DNA from: Streptomyces albofaciens JCM 4342
GTDB taxonomy: Bacteria > Actinomycetota > Actinomycetes > Streptomycetales > Streptomycetaceae
Direction: 5' to 3'
Assembly (NCBI RefSeq): GCF_008634025.1
Contig: NZ_PDCM01000001.1
Coordinates: 3,938,501 to 4,002,500 of the forward strand
Length of the DNA: 64,000 bases
Made by a program: the position numbers and the translations under genes. The notes beneath the pieces are model-generated. The model searched no databases. It saw only the letters and a program-made list of their open reading frames with translations, and was not told where the DNA came from. Every line of letters begins with the position of its first letter. Position 1 is the first letter of the stretch. Shown here piece after piece: positions 62,211-64,000 of the stretch.

Positions 62211-63905
62211 TCAGATGCTCGACAGCTCGGCCAGCAGGTCGTCCAGACCCAGCGAGCCCTGCGACAGGGCGGCCATGTGCCACGCCTTGAGGTCGAAGTC
62301 CGCGCCGTGCCGCCGCCGGGCCGCCTCCCGGCCCTGGAGCCAGGTGCGCTCGCCGAGCTTGTAGCCGATGGCCTGGCCCGGCATGCCCTGGTAGCGGATG
62401 ATCTCGCTCTCGACGAAGTCCGCGGGGCGGCTGGAGTGGCGGGCGAAGAACTCCTGGGCCAGCTCGGGCGTCCACCGCTCGCCGGGGCGGAACGGCGAGT
62501 CCGCCGGGATGGCCAGCTCCAGGTGCATGCCGATGTCGATGATGACGCGGACCGCGCGCATCATCTGCGCGTCCAGGTAGCCGAGCCGGCGCTCGGGGCT
62601 GGTCAGGAAGCCCAGCTCGTCCATCAGCCGCTCGGCGTACAGCGCCCAGCCCTCGGCGTTGGCGCTGACCATGCCCACCGCCGTCTGGTAGCGCGAGAGG
62701 TCCTCGGCCACGTGCGCCCACTGCGCCAGCTGGAGGTGGTGGCCCGGCACGCCCTCGTGGTACCAGGTCGAGACCAGGTCGTACGCCGGGAAGCGGGTCT
62801 GGCCCATGGTCGGCAGCCAGGTGCGGCCGGGGCGGGAGAAGTCCAGCGAGGGGCTGGTGTAGTACGGCGCGGCGGCGCCGCCGGGCGGGGCGATCCGCGA
62901 CTCCACGTGCTTGACCCGCTCCGCCAGGTCGAAGTGGGTGCCGTCCAGCGCCTCGATGGCCTGGTCCATCAGCGCCTGGAGCCACTGGCGGGTCTCCTCG
63001 ACGCCCTCCACGGCCTCGCCGTTCTCGTCCAGCCAGGACAGCGCCTCCCACGGGGTCCTCGCCCCGGGCAGCACCTTCTCCGCCTCCTGGACCATCTCGG
63101 CGTGCAGCCGGTGGAACTCCGACCAGCCGTAGGCGTACGCCTCGTCCAGGTCCAGGTCGGTGCCGTTGAAGTAGCGGGCCAGGCGGGCGTAGCGCTCGCG
63201 GCCCACCACGTCGGGCGCGCCCTCGATCGCGGGCGCGTACCGGCCGCGGAACCAGTCGCGCAGCTCGACGAGCGCGCCGGTCGCCAGCGCGGCGGCGGCG
63301 TTCAGCTCGGCGCGCAGCGCGTCGGGGCCGGGCTCGGTCAGCTCGGCGAACCAGCTGCGGTCCGTACCGATCCAGGTCTCCAACTGGCCGATGACCGTGG
63401 CGACCTGGCGCGGCCCGGCGGGCAGGTCCCGCTTCAGGCCCGCCTCCAGCGAGGCGCGGTAGCCCTCCAGTGCCGCGGGCACGGCGCGCAGCCGCTGGGC
63501 GAGCGCCGCCCAGTCGTCGTCCGTCTCGACCGGCGTGATCGTCAGGACCTCGCGCACCGAGTGCAGCGGCGAGTGGATGTTGCTGACCGTGCGCAGCCCC
63601 TCGCCCGCCTCGTGCACCGCCAGCTCGGCGGTCAGCCGCTCGCGCAGCAGGCGGGCGCAGCGGCGCTCGCCCGCGCTGTCCGCGCCCGGCCGCCGCTCGG
63701 CCTCGGCGAGCCGGTTCAGCGTCGTACGGGCGAGCTGCGCGACGGCTTCCTGGCCGGTGGGCGAGAAGTCGGGCAGCCGGCTCGAACTCTCCGGGATGCC
63801 GAGGAAGGTGCCGGTGATGGGGTCCAGCTCCACCAGGGCGTCGACATAGGCGTCGGCGACCTGGCGGGGGAGAGGGGCGCTGTCGGAAGCAGTGGTGTGG
63901 GACAT
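62211..63905 (-). CDS. DUF885-family metallopeptidase-like protein
   Basis: Of two nearby ATGs the one at 63905 has GAGG at a proper distance and gives 564 aa. DUF885 proteins are mostly helical and carry a thermolysin-like zinc motif, here HEGVPGHHLQLAQW, with a downstream glutamate in NAEGWALYAERLM. DPITGTFLGIPE at the N-terminus is also typical. Function is not established in the family; a cytosolic dipeptide/oligopeptide hydrolase is likely. There is no signal peptide. The next gene begins six bases after its stop. Confidence 0.9.
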   Translation of the reverse strand: MSHTTASDSAPLPRQVADAYVDALVELDPITGTFLGIPESSSRLPDFSPTGQEAVAQLARTTLNRLAEAERRPGADSAGERRCARLLRERLTAELAVHEAGEGLRTVSNIHSPLHSVREVLTITPVETDDDWAALAQRLRAVPAALEGYRASLEAGLKRDLPAGPRQVATVIGQLETWIGTDRSWFAELTEPGPDALRAELNAAAALATGALVELRDWFRGRYAPAIEGAPDVVGRERYARLARYFNGTDLDLDEAYAYGWSEFHRLHAEMVQEAEKVLPGARTPWEALSWLDENGEAVEGVEETRQWLQALMDQAIEALDGTHFDLAERVKHVESRIAPPGGAAAPYYTSPSLDFSRPGRTWLPTMGQTRFPAYDLVSTWYHEGVPGHHLQLAQWAHVAEDLSRYQTAVGMVSANAEGWALYAERLMDELGFLTSPERRLGYLDAQMMRAVRVIIDIGMHLELAIPADSPFRPGERWTPELAQEFFARHSSRPADFVESEIIRYQGMPGQAIGYKLGERTWLQGREAARRRHGADFDLKAWHMAALSQGSLGLDDLLAELSSI

Positions 63906-64000
63906 GCGCCCCATCCTCGTACGGAAGCCCCCGGTACGTCATCAGCAGCGCGCCGTACACGCGCTTCCGGGGCACCCCGTCCGCGCAGGGCGAACGGGGA

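Overview
The window is high-GC DNA with GTG/ATG/TTG starts, many 4-bp stop/start overlaps (ATGA, GTGA), WhiB-like and DUF5685 proteins, secreted CHAP and lipoprotein genes and strong GC-rich hairpin terminators. This points to a Streptomyces or a close relative. No rRNA, tRNA, CRISPR array, insertion sequence or phage gene was seen.

Bases 1-11425 look like the edge of a secondary-metabolite locus that continues to the left. A plus-strand run holds the end of an MFS exporter, a single-module NRPS (A-T-C), a small chorismate-mutase-like protein, an FMN-dependent alpha-hydroxy-acid oxidase and a secreted CocE/S15-type hydrolase, all joined by 4-bp overlaps, followed by a tandem GNAT protein. Facing it is a minus-strand operon for a WS/DGAT-type acyltransferase, an acyl-CoA dehydrogenase and a thioester-reductase-like SDR.

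Bases 11660-39400 form a hypoxia/dormancy island: an AhbD/NirJ-like radical SAM protein, narGHJI, narK, hemY, a collapsed relic of a second nar operon, adhE, a DevR/OsdR-type regulator, a BON-CBS protein, a DevS/OsdK-type GAF-GAF kinase, a pyridoxamine-oxidase-like protein, a universal stress protein, pflB-pflA, a sirohydrochlorin-chelatase-like gene and a fused nirBD. A motif close to the mycobacterial DosR box (GGG-M-C-N4-G-R-N-C-C) occurs ahead of most of these units. I infer a two-component regulon that couples nitrate respiration, nitrite ammonification and mixed-acid style fermentation (pyruvate formate-lyase plus AdhE) with haem and sirohaem supply.

Bases 39400-53900 are mixed accessory and housekeeping DNA: hemopexin repeats, OsmC, a CHAP peptidase, a rhomboid-like protein, a WhiB-like protein, an SMP-30-like lactonase, a cysteine-tailed DUF5685 protein, a 39-codon ORF coupled to an ABC exporter, an unrecognised 431-aa Ig-like protein and a lipoprotein. 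Several genes here are decayed: a truncated esterase, a signal peptidase I relic and a frameshifted amino-acid permease. A Nudix remnant lies at 30.1-30.3 kb.

Bases 54194-63905 hold sbcDC, an Lrp/AsnC regulator divergent from a rhodanese, a methyltransferase whose 3' end runs into a 7 x 16-bp minisatellite, and a DUF885 peptidase-like gene followed by an ATP-grasp-GNAT fusion. All functional calls come from reading motifs by eye; no database search was run.
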